Shown here in pieces: positions 8,363 to 17,526 of a DNA stretch of 64,000 bases (position 1 is its first letter; each line of letters begins with the position of its first letter). Under the pieces are notes generated by a model, which saw nothing but the letters and a program-made list of their open reading frames with translations, made no database searches and was not told the origin of the DNA. Made by a program: the position numbers and the translations under genes. Source of the DNA: an uncultured Pseudomonadota bacterium (GTDB lineage: Bacteria; Myxococcota_A; UBA796; SXON01); NCBI GenBank assembly GCA_903885375.1, contig CAISIK010000223.1:1-64000 (forward strand), in the 5' to 3' direction.

Positions 8363-10078
8363 ATGTTCCTCCTCGTCGCCTTCGGCCTCGCCGACGACCG
8401 CGTGCTCCTCGGCGAAGGCCCGGAGGCCACCTCCCTCGCCGAGCTCGTGCGGAGCGGCATGGTCAAGGGCCGAAGCGGTGCCCTCGTGGGGCAGCTCCGG
8501 CCCGGTCACGCGATGCCCGCGGTGGCCGGCGTGAACGGCGTGGATGCGCTCCCGGACGGTGTGGTTCGCCTGCGGCTGGCGGCCGGCACGGATGACCTCG
8601 CGCTCGCCCGCCGGCTCCACACGCATCCGGCCTTCGCCTGGATCCACCCCGACCTGGTCCTGAACCTCGTCCCCTCGCGGGTGCCCGACGACCCCTACTA
8701 CGTGGACGAGTGGCACCTCGACAACACCGGTCAGGGGGGCCGCACCGGCAGCGTGGACATCAACGCACCGACCGCGTGGGACATGGCCACGGGCGCCGGC
8801 GTCACCATCGCCGTGCTCGACTCGGGCGTGCAGCTCGACCACCCGGACCTCGTGGTGCAGAGCGGCCACGACTACATCGACGACGACGACGATGCCTCGC
8901 CCGGCGCGGACTCCTCCGGCCCGCACGGCACCGGCGTGGCCGGCATCGCCGGAGCCCGCGGCAACAACGCCTACGGCGTGGCCGGCGTGGCGTGGGAGGC
9001 CGACCTCTACGCCATCCGCCTCATCGGCGGCAACACCACCACGAGCGACCTCTACAGCGCCTTCTCCGAGGCCGTGGATGCCGGCGCCGGCGTGCTGAAC
9101 AACTCCTGGGGCTTCGGCGGGTGCGGGCAGGTGTCCGACTCGGCCATCTTCACGCAGATGTTCAAGTACGCCGAGCGCAAGGGCCGCGGCGGCCTCGGCT
9201 CGGTGGTGGTCTTCGCGGCGGGCAACGACGGCTGCGACAACTCCGACGACCCCATGCTCAGCAACGACGCCGCGGTGGTGGTGGCCGCGCTCGAATGGTG
9301 GGACCAGCGCGCCTCCTACAGCAACTGGGGCGACGACATCCGCATCGCCGCCCCCACGAGCATCCTCACCACCGACATCACCTCGGGCGGCTACGGCAGC
9401 TACGGCGGCGACGATGCGCTGGCCGACGGCTTCTCCGGCACGAGCGGCGCCTCGCCGGTGGTGGCCGGCGTGGTGGCCCTCATGCTGGAGGCGAACCCCA
9501 GGGCGACCTCCGAACAGGTGCGCGATGTCCTCTGCCAGACGGCCCGGCGCAACGATCTGGGCGGCGCCGACTGGGACGAGACGGGGTGGAGCCCCTACTA
9601 CGGCTGCGGTAGCATCGATGCCGGGGCGGCCGTGGCCACGATCGCCAACGCGGCGCCGGCGGCCCCCGTGCCGCGCCTCGTGCGCGACGTGGTCTTCCCC
9701 GAGCACATCCTCCTCGGCTGGGAGCCCGCGGTCGATGCCGATGGCGATGTGAGCGCCTACACCGTGGAGTACTGGCTCGATGGTGACGAAGAGACCGTCG
9801 TCACCACCACCGTGACCAGCGACGTGCTCGACCTCTCCGACCAGCTCGCGGCGGGGATCGAGGTCACCTGGCGGGTGGCCGCGCTCGACCCCTGGGGAGC
9901 CGGCGAGTGGAGCGTGGAGACCCGCTTCTCGATCGAGGACCCGCCCACAAGCAACGGCGAGGACCCGGCGGGCGAAGTCGAGGATCCCCCGGGCACCTGC
10001 GCCACCGGTAGGTCACCCCCCTCCGCCCTGGCCGCGCTCCTCGTCGCCGGTGCGGTCCGCCGCCGACGCAAGCGCTGA
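8363..10078 (+). CDS. Secreted subtilisin-like serine protease (S8) with MYXO-CTERM-like tail
   Basis: A 571-residue S8 peptidase. The catalytic triad is Asp153 (AVLDSGVQLDHPD), His188 (GPHGTGVAGIAGA) and Ser361 (GTSGASPVVAG); the oxyanion Asn is in VFAAGNDG. An inhibitor-like propeptide precedes residue about 115. A fibronectin-III-like module covers about 430-530. The tail has one Cys (GTCATG), then a hydrophobic stretch (SALAALLVAGAV) and a basic end RRRRKR. This matches MYXO-CTERM sorting signals, which retain proteins at the myxobacterial cell surface. The N-terminus MFLLVAFGLA is a short signal sequence. The ATG at 8363 is preferred because the -10-like element ends 8 nt before it. Confidence 0.93.
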   Translation: MFLLVAFGLADDRVLLGEGPEATSLAELVRSGMVKGRSGALVGQLRPGHAMPAVAGVNGVDALPDGVVRLRLAAGTDDLALARRLHTHPAFAWIHPDLVLNLVPSRVPDDPYYVDEWHLDNTGQGGRTGSVDINAPTAWDMATGAGVTIAVLDSGVQLDHPDLVVQSGHDYIDDDDDASPGADSSGPHGTGVAGIAGARGNNAYGVAGVAWEADLYAIRLIGGNTTTSDLYSAFSEAVDAGAGVLNNSWGFGGCGQVSDSAIFTQMFKYAERKGRGGLGSVVVFAAGNDGCDNSDDPMLSNDAAVVVAALEWWDQRASYSNWGDDIRIAAPTSILTTDITSGGYGSYGGDDALADGFSGTSGASPVVAGVVALMLEANPRATSEQVRDVLCQTARRNDLGGADWDETGWSPYYGCGSIDAGAAVATIANAAPAAPVPRLVRDVVFPEHILLGWEPAVDADGDVSAYTVEYWLDGDEETVVTTTVTSDVLDLSDQLAAGIEVTWRVAALDPWGAGEWSVETRFSIEDPPTSNGEDPAGEVEDPPGTCATGRSPPSALAALLVAGAVRRRRKR

Positions 10079-10091
10079 ACCGGGTCCGCGC

Positions 10092-10097
10092 TACATT
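10092..10097 (+). promoter_or_regulatory. Candidate leaderless -10 (TACATT)
   Basis: TACATT is followed by GCCGCCCC (8 nt) and the ATG at 10106. It would drive the operon that runs to 15658. Confidence 0.5.
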
Positions 10098-10105
10098 GCC
10101 GCCCC

Positions 10106-11896
10106 ATGCAAAAGCCCGTTGAGCTGGTTCCCGTTCCGCCTCCTCCGCCCGAGCAGCGCGTGTCCCGCGCGGCAGGGTTCGCGGAGGGTGGCGCCCGCCG
10201 GGACCGTTATACGCTGCCGGAGGAGCTGCATTCTGGCAATCCGGTCGGCTACCGCACCCGCCCCTCGCTCACGACGGCCGAAGCCGCAGCCGCGAGCTGG
10301 CTCCTCTCGTTGGAGCCGCCGAGCGCCTTCGTACCCGGCGCTGCGCCCACCGAATCCGAGCTGTTTCACGAGGCCGCCCTCGGGGTGCTGAGCGCCCGGC
10401 AGTCCACCAACTACCTCGGCCACCGGCAGGCCACCCTTGGAGAGGCCGACTCCGCCCGCCTTGCCGCCCTGCTCGGTGAGCTCCGCGGCCACGAACGCCC
10501 GGTGCTGCCCGGGGCGCAGTACACCCATGTCGCGTTCACCCGGCCCTACCGCACGGCCTTCACCTTCCTGCTCACCTTCATCGGCCACGCTGCCTTCAGT
10601 TCGCTCTTCACGGTGCCGCGGCGCGCCTGGCAGAAGCGGTTCCACCACGCCGACGACATCCCCACCATCGGGTACCTGCAGCACCTGCACGTGGGCATCT
10701 GGGCCGATGCCAGCGAGCGGGCGGCCGTGCTCGCCTCCTCCGGGCGGCGCCGGGCGAACGTGCTCATGCGGGCGTTCTCGGGAGCCGCGGCCCAGGAAGC
10801 CGGCGGCCCGGTGCTCCGGCGCATCGAGGAGCTCGCCGGGCTCACGGCCGAGGAACGTGCGGCCGGCTGGCGCATCGCGTTCGTGGCGCAAGTGGGGGCC
10901 ACCGCCGAGCCCGCCCCCCTCGACGAGCCCACGTGCCGCAAGCTGGGCGCCACCCTCCTCTCCTTGCGGTCGGAGCGCATCCAGCCGGGCGTGAACGCCG
11001 AGGAGAAGGCACCGGCGCCCTACCGCACCCGCCAGGACATGGATGTTCCCGAGCGCCTCCCCGAGATGGCCGGGCGCGCCGCCTACAACGCCTTCTGCCA
11101 CTGGACGGGCGTGGAACGCGACACCGCCAAGCGCCTCCTGCTCCTCGAGCGGATCGACGTGCTCACCGACGGCGGCAAGGAGCGGCTGCGCGGCGTGCGG
11201 AAGGACCTCGAGGACATCACCGATCGGGTGGTGGAAGGCATTCCCTTGTGGGCCGACCTCCCCACGCTCAACGCGCTCAGCAAGAACGCGATGCGCGGGA
11301 AGAAGGCTTTTGCCCTCGCGGGCCAGCGCATCTACGTCGGCGGGCTCTCCCGGCCGGAGGTCACCGCGGCCGGGCTCGACTTCACCCATGCGGTGCGGGC
11401 GTTCGGCGCTGCCTCGGCCCGCTCGGCGCTCGTCTGCGAGCTGTCCGGCTGCCTCGACATCCCGGAAGGGTGCGATCTGCTCGCCGGTATCTGCCTCATG
11501 GCCGGTCCGGTGAACCAGAACGACATCGGCAAGCAGTTCTACGGCTACAAGGACCTGCTGGCCGAGGCCTTCGCCGGCCGCGATCCCACCTCGCTGCTGG
11601 TCTGGACGTTGAAGGCGAAGACGGTGGCCGACCCCATCGGCAACGAGGAGCAGCTCCTCAACGCCCGGCGCAAGGGGGCGCTGGTGGACCTTCGCCCCGC
11701 CCCGCACGAGGTGGTCTGGATGCAGATCGAAGGGCGTCGGTCGCCCATGCGCCGGCGCGACAGCCGCACCAACGGCGAGCGGGCGTTCGCCGACCAGGAC
11801 AACTTCGTCCGCGATCAAGGCGGATTGGAGATTCCGGGAAACCGGGGTTCGGCCTGGCCCGCGGCCTGGTCCGGGGAGAACCCATGGTCCCGGTGA
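10106..11896 (+). CDS. Protein of unknown function, first gene of a four-gene operon
   Basis: A 596-residue protein that I do not recognise. There is no signal peptide, and the N-terminus is proline-rich (VPVPPPPPEQR). The middle is rich in Ala, Arg and Leu and probably helical, with one hydrophobic segment near residue 150 (TAFTFLLTFIGHAAFSSLF) that could be membrane-associated. The C-terminal region holds a Cys-containing stretch (CELSGCLDIPEGCDLLAGIC) and GKQFYGYKDLLAEAF. The start is supported by a TACATT element 8 nt upstream. It overlaps the next gene by 13 bp. The neighbours are a hotdog hydratase-like protein and a desaturase/isomerase-like flavoprotein, so a role in modifying a lipid or isoprenoid is possible but unproven. 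Confidence 0.7.
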   Translation: MQKPVELVPVPPPPPEQRVSRAAGFAEGGARRDRYTLPEELHSGNPVGYRTRPSLTTAEAAAASWLLSLEPPSAFVPGAAPTESELFHEAALGVLSARQSTNYLGHRQATLGEADSARLAALLGELRGHERPVLPGAQYTHVAFTRPYRTAFTFLLTFIGHAAFSSLFTVPRRAWQKRFHHADDIPTIGYLQHLHVGIWADASERAAVLASSGRRRANVLMRAFSGAAAQEAGGPVLRRIEELAGLTAEERAAGWRIAFVAQVGATAEPAPLDEPTCRKLGATLLSLRSERIQPGVNAEEKAPAPYRTRQDMDVPERLPEMAGRAAYNAFCHWTGVERDTAKRLLLLERIDVLTDGGKERLRGVRKDLEDITDRVVEGIPLWADLPTLNALSKNAMRGKKAFALAGQRIYVGGLSRPEVTAAGLDFTHAVRAFGAASARSALVCELSGCLDIPEGCDLLAGICLMAGPVNQNDIGKQFYGYKDLLAEAFAGRDPTSLLVWTLKAKTVADPIGNEEQLLNARRKGALVDLRPAPHEVVWMQIEGRRSPMRRRDSRTNGERAFADQDNFVRDQGGLEIPGNRGSAWPAAWSGENPWSR

Positions 11897-12723
11897 TGCA
11901 GTTCGATACGCCACCCGATGTCTCACTGCTGCGGGTGGCCGTGAAACGTGCGGCGCCGCTGCCGGCCGACGGGAAGATTCCCCACATCGAAGCCCGTGCC
12001 AGCCGCCTCGAGCGGCCGGTCGCCGAGTATGCCCGGGTGTGTGGCTTCAGCACCGACACCCCCCTCCCCCTCACCTTCCCCGACCTGCTCGCGCGCGGCC
12101 TCCACCTCGCCGTGCTCACCCATCCCGCCTTTCCGCTCCGGCTCTTCGGCATCATCCACACCGAGCAGCGGATCGAGGCGCTGCGGCCGATCGCGCTCGG
12201 CGAAGCGCTGTCCGGCCGCGCCTGGGTGTCCGGTCCCCGGCCCGCCCGCCGCGGCGGCGAATTCGACCTCCACACCGAGGTCTTCGCGGGCGACACCTGC
12301 GTGTGGCGCGCCACCACCACCATCCTCTCGCGCGCCCTTCCGGGCGATGGCGAACGTCGCGTGCGGCCGCAACCAGCGCCGTTCGTCGCCGACCGCTCCA
12401 CGGTGTGGGACCTCTCCGCCGACCTCGGGCGCCGGTACGCCGCGGTGAGCGGCGACCACAACCCCGTGCACCTCTGGCCGCTCACCGCCCGGCTGTTCGG
12501 GTTCAAACGCCCGATCGTACACGGCTGGTGGGCGCTGGCCCGGGCGCTGGCGGAGCTGGATAACGACGTGTCGGCCCCCTGCGTCCTCACCGCGAGCTTC
12601 CACTCGCCCCTGCCGCTCCCGGGCCGGGTCACGTTCAGCTCGGGGCGCACCAGCGCCGGCCACCATCGTTTCGAAGTCCGCCGCAAGGAAACCTGTCTCA
12701 TCGGTGCCATCGAGCCCGCATGA
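11884..12723 (+). CDS. MaoC-like hotdog-fold dehydratase family protein
   Basis: A 279-residue protein with two hotdog-like halves. The C-terminal half carries the MaoC/R-specific enoyl-CoA hydratase signature: YAAVSGDHNPVHLWPLTAR (the Asp and His act in hydration), then GFKRPIVHGWWALARAL. The N-terminal half resembles the non-catalytic hotdog repeat. The likely reaction is hydration of an enoyl thioester or dehydration of a hydroxyacyl thioester. ATG 11884 has GGGGAG 5 nt upstream; an alternative ATG at 11896 forms a TGATG overlap with the upstream stop. The stop overlaps the next start in an ATGA junction. Confidence 0.85.
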   Translation: MVPVMQFDTPPDVSLLRVAVKRAAPLPADGKIPHIEARASRLERPVAEYARVCGFSTDTPLPLTFPDLLARGLHLAVLTHPAFPLRLFGIIHTEQRIEALRPIALGEALSGRAWVSGPRPARRGGEFDLHTEVFAGDTCVWRATTTILSRALPGDGERRVRPQPAPFVADRSTVWDLSADLGRRYAAVSGDHNPVHLWPLTARLFGFKRPIVHGWWALARALAELDNDVSAPCVLTASFHSPLPLPGRVTFSSGRTSAGHHRFEVRRKETCLIGAIEPA

Positions 12724-14348
12724 AGGAGCGCTCGATGCACAGCCCCACCGCCGCCACCGCCCGCCGGGTGAAGGCCATCCCGCCCACGACCGCCGATGTC
12801 GTGGTCATCGGCGCCGGCCTCGGGGGATTGATGACCGCCGCGCGCCTCGCGCAGGAGGGCCGCAAGGTGGTGGTGCTCGACCAGCACTACGTGGCCGGCG
12901 GGTGCGCCACCATGTTCTCCCGCGGAAGCGGCGAGCAACGCATCCAGTTCGACATCGGCCTGCACTACGTTGGGGAATGCGGCCCCGGCGGCAAGGTCAC
13001 CCGCCTCCTCGAGGAGGTGGGCGTACACGTGGACTGGTGCCGCCTCGACGACGAGGGCTTCGACGAGCTGGTCTTTCCCGACTTCCGTTTCCCCATCCCC
13101 GCGAACCTCGACCAGTACCGCGACCAGCTCGTGGCGCGTTTCCCGTCGGAGCGGGCGGGTATCGATCGATACATCCGCTTGTGTCGCGAGGTGCGTCACC
13201 TCGGACGGGATGGCGCGCCGCGCGGCTGGGGCCAGGCCCTCGATGCGCTGCTCCATGGGCGCCTCGCCGCCTGGAACAAGGGCGTCACGCTCGCCGAGTT
13301 CCTCGACACCTGCACCCGGGATCCGCAGCTCCGCGCCGTCATCGCCGGCCAGAACGGCGACTACGGCCTCCCGCCCAGCAAGGTGAGCCTGCTCCTGCAT
13401 TGTGGGCTCGCGATGCACTACTTCGGTGGGGCCTGGTATCCGCGCGGCGGCGGCCAGGTGATCGCCGACCGGCTCGCGGAGCGCATCGAGGCCCTCGGGT
13501 CGACCGTACACCTCCGGCACGCCGTGAGCGACGTGCTGGTAGAGGGCGGGCGCGCGGTGGGCGTACGTTTCACGCGGCCACACGGCGAAACGGCGGAGTT
13601 GCGGGCCCCCGTGGTGGTGAGCAACGCCGACCCCCGCCTCACCTTTCTCAAGCTCACGGCGGGTGTGCCGGAGCTGGCGCCGATGGCGCGGGCCGCGGAG
13701 GGCTGGGAGATGGGCGGGGCGATCTTCCTGACCTGCCTCGCCGTGCGGTGCGACCTCGGCGCGCTCGGCATGCGCGCGCGGAACTACTGGTGTTTCGACG
13801 GCTACGACTTCGAGGAGATGTACCGGTCGGTGGGTGAAGACTCCGTCCCCGACTCCCGCGGCTGCTACATCACCAGCGCTACCCGCAAGGACCCGGAAAC
13901 CCCCGGCCACGCACCGCCCGGGGTGGAGACCGTGGAGATCATGGCGCTCGTCCCCGGGAAGAGTCGCGCGTGGGGGGTGGCGGAACCCACCGCGTACGGG
14001 CCCGGCTACCGGAGCGGAGCCGACTACGCCACCGCCAAGTCCAGGCTCGAATCGCAGATGATCGGCCGACTGGAACGGCTCTTTCCGGGGAGCACGGCCA
14101 ACATCGTGCACCAAGAGAGCGCCTCTCCGGTCACCCAGACCCGCTTCACCTGGGCAAGCGACGGTACGGGCTACGGGCTCGCCGCCACACCGGGCCAGTT
14201 CATGACCAACCGGCCCGGCGCGAGAACCGCCTTGTCCGGGTTCTACCTTTGCGGGGCCTCCACCCGCTCGGGCCACGGCATCATCGGCGCGCTCGCCTCG
14301 GGCGTACAGGCGTCGCGCGCCGTGGTAAAGAATCGAGAGGTGTCATGA
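12720..14348 (+). CDS. FAD-dependent oxidoreductase, phytoene desaturase / CrtISO / retinol saturase type
   Basis: A 542-residue flavoprotein. Its Rossmann motif GAGLGG at residues 31-36 is followed by the second FAD segment GRKVVVLDQHYVAGGCATMF. The C-terminal FAD motif GFYLCGASTRSGHGIIGAL is typical of the carotenoid desaturase/isomerase superfamily. Length and the QFDIGLHYVGE segment fit carotene isomerases and retinol 13,14-reductases (COG1233) better than amine oxidases. The substrate is probably an isoprenoid or polyene lipid. No phytoene synthase or other crt gene is nearby, so carotenoid synthesis is not established. The gene is coupled to its neighbours by ATGA overlaps at both ends. 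Confidence 0.88.
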   Translation: MKERSMHSPTAATARRVKAIPPTTADVVVIGAGLGGLMTAARLAQEGRKVVVLDQHYVAGGCATMFSRGSGEQRIQFDIGLHYVGECGPGGKVTRLLEEVGVHVDWCRLDDEGFDELVFPDFRFPIPANLDQYRDQLVARFPSERAGIDRYIRLCREVRHLGRDGAPRGWGQALDALLHGRLAAWNKGVTLAEFLDTCTRDPQLRAVIAGQNGDYGLPPSKVSLLLHCGLAMHYFGGAWYPRGGGQVIADRLAERIEALGSTVHLRHAVSDVLVEGGRAVGVRFTRPHGETAELRAPVVVSNADPRLTFLKLTAGVPELAPMARAAEGWEMGGAIFLTCLAVRCDLGALGMRARNYWCFDGYDFEEMYRSVGEDSVPDSRGCYITSATRKDPETPGHAPPGVETVEIMALVPGKSRAWGVAEPTAYGPGYRSGADYATAKSRLESQMIGRLERLFPGSTANIVHQESASPVTQTRFTWASDGTGYGLAATPGQFMTNRPGARTALSGFYLCGASTRSGHGIIGALASGVQASRAVVKNREVS

Positions 14349-15658
14349 CCCTGCTCTTCCTGATGGGGTGCGACCCCGCTGATGAGTCCGGCGAGGCGGG
14401 TCTGGACCTCCAGCTCGGCGTCAACGCGGCGGTGGGCAGCGTGGTGGAGCTCGCGGTGCAGAGCGAGGAGGCCAGCACCCTCCAGATCACCTACGGGGTG
14501 GGCGAGGAGCGCAACCACAGCGTCACCGTCCCCGTTGCGGCCGCCGCACACGCCGTGCACCTCTACGGTCTCCCCTACGGCTACGAGGTGGGCGTCACGG
14601 TGGAGGCCACCACCGAGGCCGGGGCCACCTCGACGGGGACAGCCTCGATCAGTACCGACGGCCTCCCCAGCGATTTTCCCGGCTACACCTCCGGCGGCGA
14701 GATCACGGCCTGGACCGACAGCTACGCGGTGCTGAACACGGCGGGCTCCGCCAACTACGCCTTCATCCTCGATGGTGCGGGCCGCGTGGTGTGGTCTTGG
14801 AAGATCGAGCTGCAACCCGACGAGGCGCTGATGCGCGCCCTGCTCGGCACCGACGGCGAAACGATGTACCTCGTGGTGGCCGGTCGCTCGGAAGAAACCG
14901 CGCCCCTGAGCCGGGTCGTGAAGGTGCCGCTCCACGGCGCCGACCTGGAAACCTGGGAATGGCCCCACCTCGACCACGACATCGTCGACCTGGGCGGGGG
15001 CTCGCTCGCGGGCATCGAGCGCGTCGTCCAGGATGGCCTCCAGGGCGATGCCGTGGTGGAACGCGACGCCGCCGGGCAATTCACGACGTTGTACTCCACG
15101 TGGGAGGACCCGCAGCTCGGCGAGCCGAAGTCCAACTCCGCCGAAAATACGTGGACGCACATGGAGTCCCTCGACTGGGACGAGTCCACCGGGCTCCTGT
15201 CCTTCCAGACCTACCTCACGGACCAGTTCGTGCGCTTCAACCGCGCCGACGGTGTGCCGGTGCTCCACCTGTACGGCGAGGGCAGCGACTACGCGCCGGC
15301 CGAGGGCGAAACGGCGCTTCACGTCGCGCACCAGTTCGAAGTGCTCGGTCCCGACCACTTCCTGCACTTCGAGAACGGCGGCCGCGAGCGCAACGCCAGC
15401 CGCGCCGTGGAGTACCAGCTCGACGAGGCCTCGATGACCTACCGCGAGGTCTGGTCGCACATGAGCGACCCGCCCTTGTACGTGTACATCAAGGGCGACG
15501 TGAAACGTTTCGACGATGGCACCACGCAGATCCTGTGGGCCACGGCCGGCCGGCTGGAAGACGTGAACGCCAGCGGCGCGGTGGACTGGTGGCTCCAGCT
15601 CGACCTCGGCGCGGTGTTCACCTACGTGCAGCACGTGAGCGCGCTCGGCGCGAACTGA
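14345..15658 (+). CDS. Arylsulfotransferase-like (AssT family) lipoprotein
   Basis: A 437-residue protein with an unusually short signal and lipobox (MTLLFLMGC), so probably a lipoprotein. Residues about 35-110 form a fibronectin-like domain. The rest matches the PQQ-independent, six-bladed-propeller AssT/arylsulfotransferase family, with ENTWTHMESLDWDE, LHVAHQFEVLGPDHFLHFENG and Trp/Gly blades. AssT enzymes move sulfate from one phenol to another through a His intermediate; several His are present, but catalysis here is unproven. The start overlaps the upstream stop (ATGA). It may act on an exported product of the operon. Confidence 0.78.
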   Translation: MTLLFLMGCDPADESGEAGLDLQLGVNAAVGSVVELAVQSEEASTLQITYGVGEERNHSVTVPVAAAAHAVHLYGLPYGYEVGVTVEATTEAGATSTGTASISTDGLPSDFPGYTSGGEITAWTDSYAVLNTAGSANYAFILDGAGRVVWSWKIELQPDEALMRALLGTDGETMYLVVAGRSEETAPLSRVVKVPLHGADLETWEWPHLDHDIVDLGGGSLAGIERVVQDGLQGDAVVERDAAGQFTTLYSTWEDPQLGEPKSNSAENTWTHMESLDWDESTGLLSFQTYLTDQFVRFNRADGVPVLHLYGEGSDYAPAEGETALHVAHQFEVLGPDHFLHFENGGRERNASRAVEYQLDEASMTYREVWSHMSDPPLYVYIKGDVKRFDDGTTQILWATAGRLEDVNASGAVDWWLQLDLGAVFTYVQHVSALGAN

Positions 15659-15682
15659 GCGCTCGCCGCGCGGCCGCCCGCA

Positions 15683-16744
15683 TCAGCCCCCGACGGGACG
15701 CATCTCCACGTTCCGCACCCGAACCGTGCCGGTGCCGGCACGATTGTCCACGCAGAGCCGCACGGAGGCCACGCCGGGCTGCGGGTCGGCCCGGCCCTCG
15801 AAGGCCGTCCAGGACAGGGAGCGGCGGCCCTGCGCCACGAAGAGCTGCGAGCCTCCCGGGAGGCTTCCGGGGGGCATCAGCCGCCCCTCCGCCCCGAGCA
15901 GGCGCAAGGCAACCCGGGCGCCCTTGGTCTTCGCCGTGCCCACCGATTCGAGCGACCACTCCCCCTTCACGACCACCGGCCCCGCGAGGGAGGCCTCCTC
16001 GCTGAGGCACGCCATCGGCGTGACCGAAGTGCGGCTCCCCTTCACCTCCAGCACCCCGCCGCTGAAGCGCACGCTCTTGCCGCTCAACGATGGGGGCACG
16101 GCATACCAGCCGCCGCCGATGGTGGAGCGTGGCGCCGCCCGCTCCGTGGGCCCCTCCTCAGGGGTGGGCGCCTCGGCGTCGGCTTCCGGCACCTCGGCGC
16201 TCGCGACCGCGGCTTCCGGCTCCGGGGCGTCAGGCGCCGCCCCAACGCCGAAGCCCCACGCGAGCAGCGCCACCACCACCACCACCGTGGCCAGCGTGGG
16301 GTAGAGCCACTCCGACACGGGCGTGCCGCCCCCGCCCGCGGCGCTCGCCGGGGCACCGGCCTCCGACCAGGCGAGCAGCGCCGCCGGAAGGGTGCCCTCC
16401 CCCATCGCCACCAGCGAGCCATCGCGTCCCACCTGCGCCCAACCCGGGAAGGCGGCGCGGGTAGCGACATTGAACCGGCCGAGCCGCGCCAGGAGCTGCC
16501 CCTCCGCATCACTGCTGAGCGGAATCGTCAGCCTCCGCTCCTGACGGAACGACGCCAGCGCCGCCGGGGAGTCGACCGAGACGAGCCGGCACGCCGCTCC
16601 CCCCGCGAAGACCCGCTCCAGCTGCGCGGCCACCGCGTGCCCCTCGGGGGTGAGCACGTGCTCCACGAACGCCAGAAGCTCGCCCACCACCGGCACCATG
16701 GCCCCGGTGTGGTCGGCCAGCCTGACATCGCGGAGGTCGATCAC
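15683..16744 (-). CDS. Membrane-anchored protein with cysteine-less peroxiredoxin-like domain
   Basis: A 353-residue protein. Residues about 15-115 resemble an AhpC/TSA or thioredoxin fold (VSVDSPAALASFRQE, IPLSSDAEGQLLARLGRFN, WAQVGRDGSLVAMGEG). The peroxidatic Cys is missing, so a redox role is unlikely. One transmembrane segment follows near residues 148-170, then an acidic Pro/Glu-rich linker and a C-terminal beta-sandwich around 215-353 ending in VRVRNVEMRPVGG. The topology suggests a cytoplasmic N-terminus and a periplasmic sandwich. The GTG start abuts a GCGCGC-CT-GCGCGC inverted repeat. Function unknown. Confidence 0.7.
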   Translation of the reverse strand: MIDLRDVRLADHTGAMVPVVGELLAFVEHVLTPEGHAVAAQLERVFAGGAACRLVSVDSPAALASFRQERRLTIPLSSDAEGQLLARLGRFNVATRAAFPGWAQVGRDGSLVAMGEGTLPAALLAWSEAGAPASAAGGGGTPVSEWLYPTLATVVVVVALLAWGFGVGAAPDAPEPEAAVASAEVPEADAEAPTPEEGPTERAAPRSTIGGGWYAVPPSLSGKSVRFSGGVLEVKGSRTSVTPMACLSEEASLAGPVVVKGEWSLESVGTAKTKGARVALRLLGAEGRLMPPGSLPGGSQLFVAQGRRSLSWTAFEGRADPQPGVASVRLCVDNRAGTGTVRVRNVEMRPVGG

Positions 16745-16827
16745 GCGCGCCTGCGCGCGCGGGGAACGCCGGCTCCAACCGCTCCGGCCCGGATCGAACG
16801 GTCTGGCGCCCGCATCGTTCGAGGCCG

Positions 16828-17469
16828 CTAACTTTCGCCCGAAGAGCCGGGATGCCGACGCACGAGCACCCGCGCCGGCGGCACGTTCAGCGGCACCGTG
16901 CGCCGCTCCACCACGAGCGGCTGCAACGACTGCTCGATCTCGAGGATCTTGCCGATGCGCTCGCGCGACTGGCCGGTGGTGAACGTGTTCATCAGCTCGC
17001 GCCCCATGACGTGCTCGAACATCACGAAGGTGCCCTGCGGCTCGAGCAGCTCGAAGATGCGGGCGTAGATCTTCTCCACCATCTCGGCTGGGAAGTTCGC
17101 GAGCGGGAGCCCGCTGACCACGTGGTGGTACCGAATGCCGGGGTTGAAGTCGAGGATGCTCACTTCGTGCACCGAAGGCGGCACCTGGGCCCCGCCGAAC
17201 CGCTCACGAAGAACGACGCAGAACTCGGGATTCAGCTCCACCACGTCGAGGCGATCACCCGGGAGCATCCGCGAAACGAGCTCCTCCGTGACCGGACCCA
17301 CGCCCGCCCCGATCTCGAGCACGCGCAAGGGGCCATCCCGGTGCACCGAGCTGAAGACCGGCGCCACCATCGCCCGGGACAGGGCCCGACTCGACGGCCA
17401 GACCGCCCCGACGGTGGCGGTCTGCTGGAGGGACTGCTGGAAGAAACGAAGCGGTGAAGGAGGCGCCAT
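16828..17469 (-). CDS. Class I SAM-dependent methyltransferase, phospholipid N-methyltransferase type
   Basis: A 213-residue protein with the SAM motif VLEIGAGVGPVTEELV (Gly54, Gly56, Gly58) and the acidic ribose-binding strand LDVVELNPEFCVVLRERF. The opening FFQQSLQQTATVGAVWPSSR matches the PmtA-like phosphatidylethanolamine N-methyltransferase group (COG3963), which also resembles rRNA adenine dimethylases. The YHHVVSGLPLANFP segment is the motif IV region. AAGGAAGGG lies 3 nt before the ATG. The probable role is methylation of phosphatidylethanolamine to phosphatidylcholine at the inner membrane. The substrate is an inference. Confidence 0.82.
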   Translation of the reverse strand: MAPPSPLRFFQQSLQQTATVGAVWPSSRALSRAMVAPVFSSVHRDGPLRVLEIGAGVGPVTEELVSRMLPGDRLDVVELNPEFCVVLRERFGGAQVPPSVHEVSILDFNPGIRYHHVVSGLPLANFPAEMVEKIYARIFELLEPQGTFVMFEHVMGRELMNTFTTGQSRERIGKILEIEQSLQPLVVERRTVPLNVPPARVLVRRHPGSSGES

Positions 17470-17526
17470 GACCCTTCCTTGCAGGTCGTTTAGTGCGATT
17501 GGAGGCCCGCGCCAAGCCCCAAATGG

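Noticed and set aside
12720-14348. Carotenoid biosynthesis cluster around the CrtISO-like flavoprotein.
   Set aside because: No phytoene synthase, cyclase or prenyltransferase is nearby; the superfamily also acts on other lipids.
16745-16760. GCGCGC-CT-GCGCGC inverted repeat as a terminator or operator.
   Set aside because: It lies at the start of a gene rather than the end, and alternating GC is common by chance at this base composition. Kept only as a note in the gene entry.
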